Positions 42,379-52,454 of a DNA stretch of 64,000 nt are shown here, piece by piece; positions within the stretch are counted from its first letter, which is position 1, and every line of letters begins with the position of its first letter. The stretch covers positions 1-64,000 of the forward strand of contig CAZJRS010000008.1 in NCBI GenBank assembly GCA_964548585.1, read 5' to 3'. A program made the position numbers and the translations under genes. Below the pieces are notes generated by a model that was given only the letters and a program-made list of their open reading frames with translations, was not told where the DNA came from and did not search any database. This stretch comes from Methanocella_A sp964548585 (GTDB taxonomy: Archaea; Halobacteriota; Methanocellia; Methanocellales; Methanocellaceae).

Positions 42379-43692
42379 CTAATACTTTCGCTCATCGACG
42401 AGCCGACGGGTCTTCTTTTCCTGCCTGGGTAATGTCCCGACCGGCACGAACTCCAGCTCTGGCTTTAAGCCCATCAGGACTGATGTCAGTTCTCTGGTAA
42501 TCTGCACGGCCATCTCTTTCGTGGGCTTGTTAGTCTCTACTTTAACGAGCAGCGAGTCCATGGAGCCGGTATCGTTACGCCTGGCGTAAGCATACCATTC
42601 GTTGTTGATGTCCGGGTGTTTCAGGAGGACTGCCTCGATCTGCCCCGGGAACACATTGACTCCGCGGACGATGACCATGTCGTCGGTCCGGCCGTGAACT
42701 CTGTCGATGAGCCTGTGAGTCATGCCGCAGGAACATTCTCCGATTAGCTTACTGAGGTCACGGGTTCGGTACCTGATGAGCGGCATACCTTCTTTGGTTA
42801 GGGGCGTCAACACGATCTCGCCTCGCTCGCCTTCATCGCATGGCTCGCCTCGCTTATCCAGAACTTCCAGGATAAAGTGGTCTTCCCAGATGTGGATGCC
42901 CTGGTGCTCTTTACAGTCTATTCCTACTCCGGGGCCGCACATTTCGGATAATCCGTAAATATCGTAAGCATCGAAGCCGAAAGAGCCCTCGATTGTTTTC
43001 CGCATCGCATCCGACCAGTGTTCGGCACCGAAGACGCCTATTTTCAAGCCGAGATCTTTAGGGTCCATGTCGAGCTCGTGGCAGACCTCTGCGATACGCA
43101 TCGAATAGGTCACAGTGCCGCCGAGCACGGTTGTCCCGAAGTCTTTTATCATCTCGATCTGCTTGCGGGTATCACCAGGGCCGATAGGTATCACCATGCA
43201 GCCGAGCTCTTCACCGCCGTAGTGGAAGCCCAGGCCTCCGGTGAATAACCCATAGCCGGGGGTCACCTGCATGACGTCGTCGTTGGTAACGCCGGCGACT
43301 TTCAGGCACCGGGCGAACATATTTGCCCACGTGCAAATGTCGTTCTTAGTGTAGAATACGGCAGTGGGTTTGCCAGTCGTGCCCGACGAGGCGTGCATTC
43401 TGACGAGTTCGTTCCGGGGTGTGGAAATGAGGCCGTAAGGGTAGTTATCGCGTATGTCTGACTTATCCGTCAGAGGGAGCTTGTTTACATCTTCAATGCC
43501 TCTGATATCTGACGGTTTTAGGCCAAGCTCGTCGAACTTGCGCCTGTAAAAAGCGTTGTTGTCGTAAACCCGCTTGACTACTGCCCGCAGCCTTTTTGAC
43601 TGCAGCTCTTCCAGATCCTTTCGGGCCATACGGAGTTCATCCGATCGGACCATGGTACAGTGATCAGGAACCTTTGATTGATACGCGCTCAC
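42379..43692 (-). CDS. paaK: Phenylacetate-CoA ligase-like AMP-forming enzyme (copy 3)
   Basis: The 437-residue third PaaK paralogue has RMHASSGTTGKPTAVFYTKN, VFGAEHWSDAMRKTIEGS, YDIYGLSEMCGPGVGIDC, LIRYRTRDLSKLIGECSCG, DMVIVRGVNVFPGQIEAVL and a terminal LPRQEKKTRRLVDE. GTG 43692 was chosen because GGAGG lies 6 bp upstream; it gives the same length as copies 1 and 2. It differs more from copies 1 and 2 than they do from each other, for example FGAEHW against FGAEPW. It is transcribed separately, away from them. Confidence 0.9.
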   Translation of the reverse strand: MSAYQSKVPDHCTMVRSDELRMARKDLEELQSKRLRAVVKRVYDNNAFYRRKFDELGLKPSDIRGIEDVNKLPLTDKSDIRDNYPYGLISTPRNELVRMHASSGTTGKPTAVFYTKNDICTWANMFARCLKVAGVTNDDVMQVTPGYGLFTGGLGFHYGGEELGCMVIPIGPGDTRKQIEMIKDFGTTVLGGTVTYSMRIAEVCHELDMDPKDLGLKIGVFGAEHWSDAMRKTIEGSFGFDAYDIYGLSEMCGPGVGIDCKEHQGIHIWEDHFILEVLDKRGEPCDEGERGEIVLTPLTKEGMPLIRYRTRDLSKLIGECSCGMTHRLIDRVHGRTDDMVIVRGVNVFPGQIEAVLLKHPDINNEWYAYARRNDTGSMDSLLVKVETNKPTKEMAVQITRELTSVLMGLKPELEFVPVGTLPRQEKKTRRLVDERKY

Positions 43693-43882
43693 GACAGGCC
43701 TCCAATGTATATGAATGTACAATGATGTATAATGTGTATCTATTAATACCTTTTTCTGATAATGTCTCAGGAAGGATAAAAAGATTGTTATCAGGGCGCC
43801 TGGCCCATAGCCCCGGGTTCATAACGGACAACTCCGGGGAAAAGGAGATACAAGATATGGGATCGGGATAAAAGTCAAATGT

Positions 43883-45985
43883 TTAACTTTTATCCTTAAA
43901 CTTCGCCAGCAGACGCCCATAAAATGCTTTTTGCTCGCCGTCCGACGTCCTGGTCAGCCGCTCGACGATAAGCTCAGGCGTACTCTTCGCCAGATAATTA
44001 TACCTTGGGGTCCTGTCAACGATTAGATTCAGGTTTTGGTCAAGGCCTTTGGCCTCTATACCATCTACACGTATCTCACACTGAGTATTTTTCAGGATCT
44101 GTTCCGCGAGGTGGCTCACGAAGACGGCAATGCTGCCATCGCTGTCATGTAACGTTTCGAGGATGCCGGCGATGATCTTTGCAGAAGCTCCGGGTTCTGT
44201 GATTGATTCTAACTCATCGACCAGGACGACTTTGTTACTATCATTGATGATCCGGGCAAAGTCTTTGATGGTAGTCTCGAAGGCGCCTGCCGTCAGGGTA
44301 CCCTTGGACTTGCTAAAGTACAGTAGCTGGTCGGTCATCCCGATTTCTGCCGCCTCCGCTGGCACAGGGAAACCCATGTGGGATAGCACGATGATCTGAG
44401 CGATCATATCCAGCATCGTGGTCTTACCACCTGAATTCACACCGCTCAGGAGTACTATGCGCTCGCCTTTTGTCTCGGGGACTTTAACGCCCACGCTGTA
44501 TGTGACGGGCTCTACCTTCTGGTTGCCCAGGAAGATATTGCGGCCGCCGGTAATGCCCATGCCAGTCTTCTTGGTCAGCTTTGGCATTTTCAGGCTGTAG
44601 TCAGCAGAAAACAGACCAATGGCGTAGTACGTATCAAACTCGAGCACATCCCGGATCATGTCTTTGCAGACTGTCTCATACTTTACCAGGCGCTTGGCAC
44701 TGCCCCGCTTCAGGTCAAGGCTGCGCTTGATCAGCTGGCGGTTAATCGCATTCCTGAAGCCTTCGGTGCCTCTGTAGTTGATCTCTATGGGATATACGAT
44801 CTCGTCCTTGAAGACTAGATCGATGTGTTGCATTTCAAATGGCTTAAGTGAGAGTTCGTTTTTCAAAGTTTCTTTAGATGTGGCAATGACTTCACTGTAA
44901 TTCTTAGCGATTTCCTTCTCGAGCATGCTCTTCAGGGTGTCGGTGTTCGTGCCGAACATGTTGAGTAACTGAGAGCCTTTGAGGGTGACCGTGTTCTTTT
45001 CCATTCGCTCGCTGAGATCTGAGTTCGCCCGTTTCAGCGTCGACTGGAGCACTTCGTTAAACCGCTTCAGGATATCCTTCAGCCGGTCCAGCTCAGCATC
45101 CACGCCCAGGGCCAGCTCGCCGTCGGGGCTGATGTTTGTCAGTTCGCTGGAAAGCTCAGCTATCTTTGTGTCGTCCAGGTAGGGGCACAGGGGGAAATCC
45201 GATTTGCCTCTGATGATCATCACTGATTCAAGCGCAGCTTCGATAGGCTCTTTGTTCACGGCAAAATAGCCGATTGTGATTTCGGGTACCAGCCACCACA
45301 GGTCGCCAGGGTTATCAACGAACTCAAGGCTGAGGTCTTCCGGGTAATCCGCCCCTACCAGCTTATTTCCGACAACGAGAACCTGCGCGTATCCTCTCGC
45401 AAGATCGACGAGCTCTCCCGGATTGGACACCTGGTATACTTCCATGTACTGGTCTATCTGCTGGCCCAGGATCTTTTCGTAATCTTTCTTACTATCGACA
45501 AAGACCGCCCGGTCCCGCGATTTCTGGATATTCGCCGGCCTCTTCAGGTATCTGATCTTTTTCAGCGACAGATCCAGGGCCGCCTCTTTCGAGAGCTTAT
45601 TCGCAAGGGTGACATAGTCCTTCAGCAGGCTCTGAGTGGCTTTGATCTTATCTGCTTTTGCCGATGGGAATGGTATGTAAGTACTGATTCGGGAACGTGA
45701 ATACTGGGTGTGAGAATAAGACCGGATCAGGCCGATGACCTTCTCATAGACGTTCATGGCTTCCGGGGTCTGCAGGAAATCGTCGATCGACACGCCATCC
45801 TGGTGGGCGATGATCTGGTGGATGATCGAGATGGCATACTTTTCGCTTATGCCGGGCACTTCCGAGAGGCTGGCCACGTCACGCTTGTTTAAGACTTCAA
45901 GCGCAAGCTCTTCCGATCCGAAGTGATCGACCAGCTTTGCCGCTATTTTTTCCCCGATTCCGGGGTACCCTGTCAGTTCGCTCAC
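43883..45985 (-). CDS. MutS-like ATPase with N-terminal helix-hairpin-helix
   Basis: The 700-residue protein starts with two HhH motifs (LTGYPGIGEKIAAKLVDHFG and LSEVPGISEKYAISIIH) that bind DNA non-specifically. A long helical core and lever (about 100-430, with ERMEKNTVTLKGSQ) follow. A MutS-type ABC ATPase domain closes it: Walker A SGVNSGGKTTML, Walker B VVLVDELESITEPGA and a following H in VFVSHLAEQI. There is no mismatch-recognition domain, so it belongs with the archaeal MutS2/MutS-like group. Recombination or branched-DNA handling is more likely than classical mismatch repair. Confidence 0.88.
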   Translation of the reverse strand: MSELTGYPGIGEKIAAKLVDHFGSEELALEVLNKRDVASLSEVPGISEKYAISIIHQIIAHQDGVSIDDFLQTPEAMNVYEKVIGLIRSYSHTQYSRSRISTYIPFPSAKADKIKATQSLLKDYVTLANKLSKEAALDLSLKKIRYLKRPANIQKSRDRAVFVDSKKDYEKILGQQIDQYMEVYQVSNPGELVDLARGYAQVLVVGNKLVGADYPEDLSLEFVDNPGDLWWLVPEITIGYFAVNKEPIEAALESVMIIRGKSDFPLCPYLDDTKIAELSSELTNISPDGELALGVDAELDRLKDILKRFNEVLQSTLKRANSDLSERMEKNTVTLKGSQLLNMFGTNTDTLKSMLEKEIAKNYSEVIATSKETLKNELSLKPFEMQHIDLVFKDEIVYPIEINYRGTEGFRNAINRQLIKRSLDLKRGSAKRLVKYETVCKDMIRDVLEFDTYYAIGLFSADYSLKMPKLTKKTGMGITGGRNIFLGNQKVEPVTYSVGVKVPETKGERIVLLSGVNSGGKTTMLDMIAQIIVLSHMGFPVPAEAAEIGMTDQLLYFSKSKGTLTAGAFETTIKDFARIINDSNKVVLVDELESITEPGASAKIIAGILETLHDSDGSIAVFVSHLAEQILKNTQCEIRVDGIEAKGLDQNLNLIVDRTPRYNYLAKSTPELIVERLTRTSDGEQKAFYGRLLAKFKDKS

Positions 45986-46069
45986 GTGCGTATAATGACT
46001 CAGCAGTATATTAACCGTTGAGCAAGCATGTTGAAAGTATTCGAGAAATAGTTATTGTTAAAAAATTAA

Positions 46070-46101
46070 AAAATATCCAGTAATGACGTCCCTCAGGACG
46101 T
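46070..46101 (-). terminator. Terminator of the AIM24 gene
   Basis: Read on the minus strand, ACGTCC-TGAG-GGACGT (46101-46086) forms a 6-bp stem and is followed downstream by an AT-rich tract with TTTTTTAATTTTTT. It lies just after the AIM24 stop. Confidence 0.55.
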
Positions 46102-46109
46102 TTTAGGTC

Positions 46110-46808
46110 TCATGTATGGCTGGTCTGGGTATAGTAGACTTCCTCGTAGGGCTGAACTACTACAAAACCGCTGCCACGGAAGACCATCTGGAAGGTTTCG
46201 CCGGTGCCTCTGCCCATGATCGACCTGAACGTGATGTTCGCCGTGAGTTCGGGGGACAGGTTCTGGGACCATGCTACGGTTGCGTTTGGATCTGTCGTTA
46301 CCGGCTGATCAGGTGTGACCACGAGCGTGAGGGGTTCGCCTTCCGTCGTAATGGCGATCATGCCTGTGCCTTCCAGCTTCATGTTGAACAAGCCGCCGGC
46401 TGCCATTGTGGACATGCGTCTCATCATGGTGATGTCCCACTTGATGCCTGTCTCGAAAGCCAGCACATCGTTGCCGTTGACGTAGATTGCCTCGTTCTGG
46501 AGGTTGATAATCGAGATGCGCTTACCCTCGTCTGCTATGTATAGCTTGCCGACACCTGCTGCTTTCATCAGGTGAGTGCCTTCTCCGGTAAGAGCCTTTT
46601 TAAGGAACTTGTCAAAGCCGTGCTCTAACATTCCCTCACGCTCAAACTTGATGTTGCCCTTGTAGGCAATCATGGACCCGACCTTCACCCATACCAGGCC
46701 GTTCAGGTTGATCTCCAGCATCCGGGGATTTTCCAGCTCGAAAAGGCCTTCGCCTTTATCCTTCTGAGCGGTTTCCTGCAGGAACTGGTCTAACGAATAT
46801 CTGGACAT
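46110..46808 (-). CDS. AIM24 family protein
   Basis: The 232-residue AIM24 (TIGR00266/DUF124) protein has NPRMLEINLNGLVWVKVGSM and AYKGNIKFEREGM at the N-terminus. LMKAAGVGKLYIADEGKRIS, VLAFETGIKWDI, MSTMAAGGLFNMKLEGTG and AWSQNLSPEL follow, the standard order for this beta-helical trimer family. The family is widespread and poorly understood; the name comes from a mitochondrial inner-membrane protein. GGTGA precedes the ATG. It is divergent from the DUF5661 gene. Confidence 0.92.
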   Translation of the reverse strand: MSRYSLDQFLQETAQKDKGEGLFELENPRMLEINLNGLVWVKVGSMIAYKGNIKFEREGMLEHGFDKFLKKALTGEGTHLMKAAGVGKLYIADEGKRISIINLQNEAIYVNGNDVLAFETGIKWDITMMRRMSTMAAGGLFNMKLEGTGMIAITTEGEPLTLVVTPDQPVTTDPNATVAWSQNLSPELTANITFRSIMGRGTGETFQMVFRGSGFVVVQPYEEVYYTQTSHT

Positions 46809-46959
46809 AATTCAATCACCGTTGTTAGTACCTATGATTAAGGTATGATCTATAATCACCTGGTCCGATATAAGATATTCTACGGTGGCAGGCTCATCCG
46901 TTTGATTCAGCATTTGATAAATTATATATCTACTCTCTCCAAACCTATATGGGATTACG

Positions 46960-47238
46960 ATGACTGAAAAGAGACACTTTACCCCGGAACAGGCAAAGAA
47001 GATCGGCGAACAGATTGGCATCAAGTGGGACCGGTTCGACGTCGAGCAACTTCGGCGGGGGATGGATGTGGAGCTTGAGCACGGACAACGTGACCCGAGG
47101 ACTAACGTGACCAACGACGATCCGCTGGTGACTGGCAAGATCGCATGGGCCCACTTGAACGAGTTTCCTGACTACTATGAACGACTGGAGAAACTTGAAG
47201 ATGAAGCAGAGGAGTACTGGGCGAAAAAAGGGAAATAA
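46960..47238 (+). CDS. DUF5661 family protein
   Basis: The 92-residue soluble protein matches the small DUF5661 family. FTPEQAKKIGEQIGIKWDRF is followed by DVEQLRRGMDVELEHG, and PRTNVTNDDPLVTGKIAWAH precedes LNEFPDYYERLEKLE. Function is unknown. A TATA box (attatatat, 46921-46929) sits about 35 bp before the ATG, giving an almost leaderless transcript. Confidence 0.85.
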   Translation: MTEKRHFTPEQAKKIGEQIGIKWDRFDVEQLRRGMDVELEHGQRDPRTNVTNDDPLVTGKIAWAHLNEFPDYYERLEKLEDEAEEYWAKKGK

Positions 47239-47393
47239 AAAGCTGAACGCATAGACTAAATTGCTCATTGATGCGTACAAAAAATAAACCCGGAAGCTTC
47301 ACAAAACGGGATAATCGTTTACATCTTTTTCAATGTAAACCTCGAACTGGCAGGACCCGTAATCACGTCCTGGGTGAAGCTTCTCTTGTTGTA

Positions 47394-50272
47394 TTATACC
47401 GTATAACTTGTTCTGGTTTCTATCAGGGGTGCAGCGTCCGTGACTCCGTAGCCGTTGGTGTAGGTGGTGTCTCCGATGCCGTTGCCATTGGCGTCTTTTC
47501 CAGTATAGTCACTGTACTTGTTGCCGAGTTTGCCTGAGTACGATTTGCCTTTGTACTTGTAGCTGACCGTGTCACTCGTCCAGGTGTTAGCTGCATTTAT
47601 CTGGCCGGCGGAGTAAGTATTCCCGGTGATGTCGTTCAGGTATACTTTGTTGCCATTGCTGCTATCCAGCCTTATCCCGTAGGTATTGCCATGGGCATAG
47701 TTTCCAGTAATCAGATCACCAGATACACCGTAGGCGAACAGTCCGTATGCAGAACCGGAGAGGTCGTTGTTTTTGATCACGTTGTTGGTGGAGTATGTAT
47801 ATATGCACGCTAACTTACCACCTGCGATGGTGTTACCTTCCAGAGTGTTGCCGCTACTCTTTGTACAGATACCCGTGGCGCCGCCTGTGATCTTGTTGTT
47901 GATGATGGTACCGGTACCCCCGGTTACGAGTATACTGTTATATCCCTGGTCTACGTTCTGGATTGTGAAGCCTTGCAGGCTGGCGCCTGCCGCAGTAACG
48001 GAAACACCAGCGCTCTTGAAGCCAGTACAGTCCAGGACTGGTGTGGCTCCGGTGGCGGGTTTTATTGTGAGTTTTTTGTTGATTGTGATTGCTTCTTTGT
48101 AGGTGCCGGTGCTGACGAGGATGGTGTTTCCGGCGGTTGCGGCGTTTATTGCGGCCTGGATGGTCTTGTAGTTACCAGTCGGGCCTACCGTGATTGTACC
48201 GGGAATCGGGGTTACTGTCGGCGTGGCTGTTGGTGTGGCCGTTGGTGTAGCTGTTGGTGTTGGCGTGGCTGTTGGTGTGGCTGTTGGTTTTGGTGTCGAA
48301 GTCGGCGTAGGTGTTAAGGTAACTGTCGGCGTGACTGTAGCTGCTACTATCGTGTAGCTGGTGTGTGTTTCTATCAGGGGTGCAGTGTCTGTGATTCCTT
48401 GGCTGTTGGTGTAGGTGGTGTCACCGATGCCGTTGCCGTTGGCGTCTACTCCTTTATAGTCACTGTATCTGTTGCCCAGTTTACCTGCATAGGTCTTGGT
48501 TTTGTACAGGTAGCTGACAGTGTCGGTGGTCCAGGTGTTAGCTGTACTGGTCTGTCCTGCGGATATGATATTGCCAGTGATGTCGTTCAGGAACACTTTG
48601 TTGTTATTACTGTTGTCTAGCTTAATACCCTGGGTATTTCCGTGCACATTGTTACCTGTTATCGTACTGCCTGTGGCGCCATAGGTGATTATGCCGTACA
48701 GGGCTATCGACAGGTCATTGTTTTTGATCAGGTTATTGGTGGAGTAGGCGTATATGCCAGCTACCTTATTTTTAGATATGGTGTTGCCTTCGATGATGTT
48801 ACTGCTGGTTTTCACGCATATGCCTGCGTAGCCGCCGGTGATCTTGTTATTAGCGACCGTACAACCGTCAGCGTTCACTAGTATGCTATTAAACCCGGAT
48901 TCCACATTTTGGATGGTAAAGCCTTCCAGGCGGGTACCTGCTGCGTTGATGGAGACTCCTGTGCTTTTGATGCCAGTGCCATCGATGACTGGAGTGGCCC
49001 CGGTGGCTGGTTTTATTGTGAGTTTTTTGTTGATTGTGATTGCTTCTTTGTAGGTGCCGGTGCTGACGAGGATGGTGTTTCCGGCGGTTGCGGCGTTTAT
49101 TGCGGCCTGGATGGTCTTGTAGTTACCAGTCGGGCCTACCGTGATTGTACCGGGAATCGGGGTTACTGTTGGTGTTACTGTTGGTGTGGGTGTTATTGTT
49201 GGTGTTACTGTTGGTGTTACTGTTGGTGTTGGTGTTACTGTTGGTGTTACTGTCGGTGTTGGTGTGGGTGTTACTGTTGGTGTTACTGTCGGTGTTGGTG
49301 TGGGTGTAACTGTTGGTGTGGGTGTGATTGTAGGTGTCGGAGTTATTGTAGGTGTGCCTATCGTGTAACTGGTGTGTGTTTCTATCAGGGGTGCGGGGTC
49401 TGTGGTTCCGTAGCTGTTGGTGTAGGTGGTGTCTCCGATGCCGTTGCCGTTGGCGTCTTTTCCGGTATAGTCACTGTACTTGTTGCCCAGTTTACCCGCA
49501 TAGGTCTTGCCTTTGTACTGATAGTTGACTGTGTCGCTTGTCCAAACGTTAGTTGTGATTGTCTGTCCGGCGGAGTATGTATTGCCGATAATGTCGTTCA
49601 TGTACACTTTATTGTTTTTACAGATGTCCAGTTGTATCCCGTAGGTGTTACCATGGGCATAGTTGCCGGTGATGATCGCACCCGTGGCCGCGTATGCTCG
49701 TATACCATATACGGATGCGGAGAGATCATTGTTTTTAATCACGTTGTCGGTAGAGTAGACGTATATGCCAGCTACCTTATTTTTAGATATGGTGTTGCTA
49801 TCGATGACGTTGCTGCCTGCTTTCACGCATATGCCTGCGTAGCCGCCGGTGATCTTGTTATTGGCGACCGTACAACCGTCAGCGTTCACTAGTATGCTAT
49901 TATACCCAGGTTCTACGTTTTGGATGGTAAAGCCTTCCAGGCGGGTGCCTGCTGCGTTGATGGAGACTCCGGCCCCTATCAGGCCGGTGCCATCGATGAT
50001 TGGTGTGGCTCCGGTGGCGGGTTTTATTGTGAGTTTTTTGTTGATTGTGATTGCTTCTTTGTAGGTGCCGGTGCTGACGAGGATGGTGTTTCCGGCGGTT
50101 GCGGCGTTGATTGCGGCCTGGATGGTCTTGTAGTTACCAGTCGGACCCACAGTGATTGTACCGGGAATCGGGGTTGCTGTTGGTGTTACTGTTGGTGTGG
50201 GTGTTGGTGTTACTGTTGGTGTTGGTGTTACTGTTGGTGTTGGTGTTACTGTTGGTGTTGGTGTTACTGTTG
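47394..50272 (-). CDS. C-terminal part of a giant secreted beta-helix protein (partial)
   Basis: This is the 3' part of a gene cut by assembly gaps; the frame is open up to the N run at 50273, so the apparent internal GTG start at 50150 is not real. It encodes three successive right-handed parallel beta-helix (NosD/PbH1) units. Each begins TVGPTGNYKTIQAAINAATA, continues with NTILVSTGTYKEAITINKKL and ends with a segment such as KYKGKSYSGKLGNKYSDYTG. Pro/Thr-rich linkers separate the units. Such domains bind or cleave polysaccharides or form surface fibres; no catalytic residues were identified. It very likely belongs with the 5' part at 50535-52325. Confidence 0.85.
48041..50180. repeat. Three ~165-bp near-identical direct repeats inside the beta-helix gene
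   Basis: Segments at about 48041-48214, 48991-49172 and 50002-50178 are almost identical, with offsets of 951 and 1011 bp, both multiples of three. They encode the conserved start of each beta-helix unit. Between them lie GTTGGTGTTACTGTTGGTGT microsatellites coding the Pro/Thr linkers. These repeats probably caused the assembly gaps that follow. Confidence 0.88.
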
Positions 50273-50534
50273 NNNNNNNNNNNNNNNNNNNNNNNNNNNN
50301 NNNNNNNNNNNNNNNNNNNNNNNNNNNNNNNNNNNNNNNNNNNNNNNNNNNNNNNNNNNNNNNNNNNNNNNNGTGTTACTGTTGGTGTTGGTGTGGGTGT
50401 TGGTGTTGCGGTGCCCTGTATCAGGTAGTTTTTANNNNNNNNNNNNNNNNNNNNNNNNNNNNNNNNNNNNNNNNNNNNNNNNNNNNNNNNNNNNNNNNNN
50501 NNNNNNNNNNNNNNNNNNNNNNNNNNNNNNNNNN
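50273..50534. other. Two 100-N assembly gaps around a 62-bp duplicated fragment
   Basis: N runs of exactly 100 at 50273-50372 and 50435-50534 are conventional unknown-length gaps. The 62-bp piece between them repeats the 55 bp directly after the second gap (50535-50589) base for base, down to the ...CAGGTAGTTTTTA end. It is most likely the same locus placed twice. Confidence 0.9.
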
Positions 50535-52325
50535 TGTTGGTGTTGGTGTGGGTGTTGGTGTTGCGGTGCCCTGTATCAGGTAGTTTTTATAAGACTTCAT
50601 AAGGGGGTATGGGTCTGAGAGGTAGGAATGATTGTATGCCGTATCGCCGACGCCGTCATTATTGGTATCTTTTCCTGTGTATCCTGCAGCCCAGTAATTG
50701 CCCAGTTTGTTGATGTATGTCCCGCCGTTATACTTGTAAACATACGTACTGTCGCTGTAAAACTGGTTGCTTTTTGCAACATAGTCCCCATCGGTAAAGT
50801 CATTCAGGTATATCTTATTACTATTGGCATTGCCGTTCGACTCGATCCTGATGCCATATGTATTGCCATGTGTGTAACTGTTTGTGATTACGTTACTCGT
50901 AGAATTATCCATTCGTATTCCATATGTGTTGCCATATGCTTCGTTGTTTTTTATGGTGTTGCCGAAATTGTTGACGAGGTATATGCCTTCTCGTCCGTTG
51001 TACGCCGTGTTACCCTCCAGGGTGATGTGGTATGTGGGGTACGTGTTTCCCATCACGAGGATGTTATTGATGCCCCCGCTCACGATATTATTCTTAACGA
51101 TGGAGTCATGAGTTCCGAAATCGATCCTGATGTTAGCTCCCGAATCTTTGACTATATTATTTATCACCTGGATATTACTGGAGAAATAGACTTTGAGGCC
51201 GTAGTAATGGGATTCGATGGTATTTCCATCGATGATCACATTATCACAATACCGCTGTCCATAGCCGTCTACATCGGTATTGCCGTTGTGGTTATAGCCT
51301 GAGTATGCCATGAAGTTATTTCGGATGATACAATTGGTCAGGTATTCATTATAAAACTCAATTTCTTTGCTACCTTTTATGTAGTTGTCACTCGCGACCG
51401 TGCCGTCAGAATAATAAATTTCTATGCCAAAACCGTTGTTCAGAACCGTGTTTCCCTGAACTATGTCCCTGTTGCTATTCACTATGTGAATGCCGTCATG
51501 ATCGGCATTTTCTACGGTATTCCCGCGAATGATGTTATCATTTCCACCCGTTACGTATATGCCTTGCTCGCCTCCCGAGACCTTGTTATTTGCAATGGTA
51601 ACGCCGCTAGCTGTGACATATATGCCGTTATAGATGTAGCTCACATTACTAATCGTGAATCCTTCCAGTGTGACACCGTCTGCCGTGATGATAAATACCG
51701 AGCTGACACCATTGTTTTCCAGAATCGGCGTGGCGCCGCTGGCGGCTTTCACCGTGACTCTTTTATTGATCGTGACAGTTTCTTTATAATTACCGGAGTT
51801 GACCAGGATCGTATCTCCGGGATTTGCCGCTTTGACCGCAGCCTGAATTGACGTGAAGTTTTCAGTGGGGCCGACTATAATCGTACGTTCAGCGCTTAAC
51901 GCGGCCATTAGTTTAGTATTCCTTGTGGGAATTGGTGTCGGAGTATCATTAGTCTCCGAAGTAGAATTCGTTGACCTATCAGATGCGATAACTGTTGGCA
52001 TTGCCGATGCTATGGGTGTAGGGGTTAATGTGACTGTTTTATTCAATTGTACTGGGGGTGTTATGTTAGCGTTTAATATCGAACTGATCGTGGGCGATAC
52101 ATTTGTTTTTTTCGAGGGTTGGTCTGTTGGTGCTGGTGAATATGATGGTAAGGGAGTTATCGTGCAGGAATTGGTGGGGGTTGCAGTCAGTGATGATGGG
52201 GTGGGGGATGAAGTCATCGTAGCATCTGCTTCTGAAGCAACAGTGATTATCGTGAAGTTAGAAGTTAACAACAATGCAGTTATCAAGATTGCGATAGTAC
52301 GCTTAAACATAGAAACTTTTTCCAT
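50535..52325 (-). CDS. N-terminal part of the giant secreted beta-helix protein (partial)
   Basis: The 5' part encodes a signal peptide (MFKRTIAILITALLLTSNF), a Ser/Thr/Pro-rich region (about 35-150), and a NosD-like beta-helix domain starting IIVGPTENFTSIQAAVKAAN with many N-N-x-(I/V)-x-G-N turns, for example NNKVSGGEQGIYVTGGNDN. A closing segment (NYWAAGYTGKDTNNDGVGD, then NHSYLSDPYPLMKSYKNYL) precedes a TPTPTPT linker that runs into the gap. Reading on through the gap gives a false stop because 100 N is not a multiple of three. AGGAG lies 11 bp before the ATG. The full protein is probably over 1500 residues. Confidence 0.85.
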
Positions 52326-52454
52326 CGGTTGTCTATCTCCTGAACAACTACATATTACTATTATATTGATATTTATAATTTGGCTATTTATATTATTGTT
52401 TAATCGGCAAATGGTTCTAGCATAACATGTATGAAAAGCAGTTTTTTATTAGAC

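Noticed and set aside
49141..50434. Regular short repeats that could suggest a CRISPR array
   Set aside because: The repeats are GTTGGTGTTACT-type microsatellites in coding frame with no unique spacers and no cas gene nearby.
48909..50618. Long plus-strand frames rich in Cys/Trp or Val/Gly opposite the beta-helix gene
   Set aside because: They are translations of the antisense of Pro/Thr-linker microsatellites and conserved repeats; the minus-strand frame has signal peptide, domain structure and codon bias.
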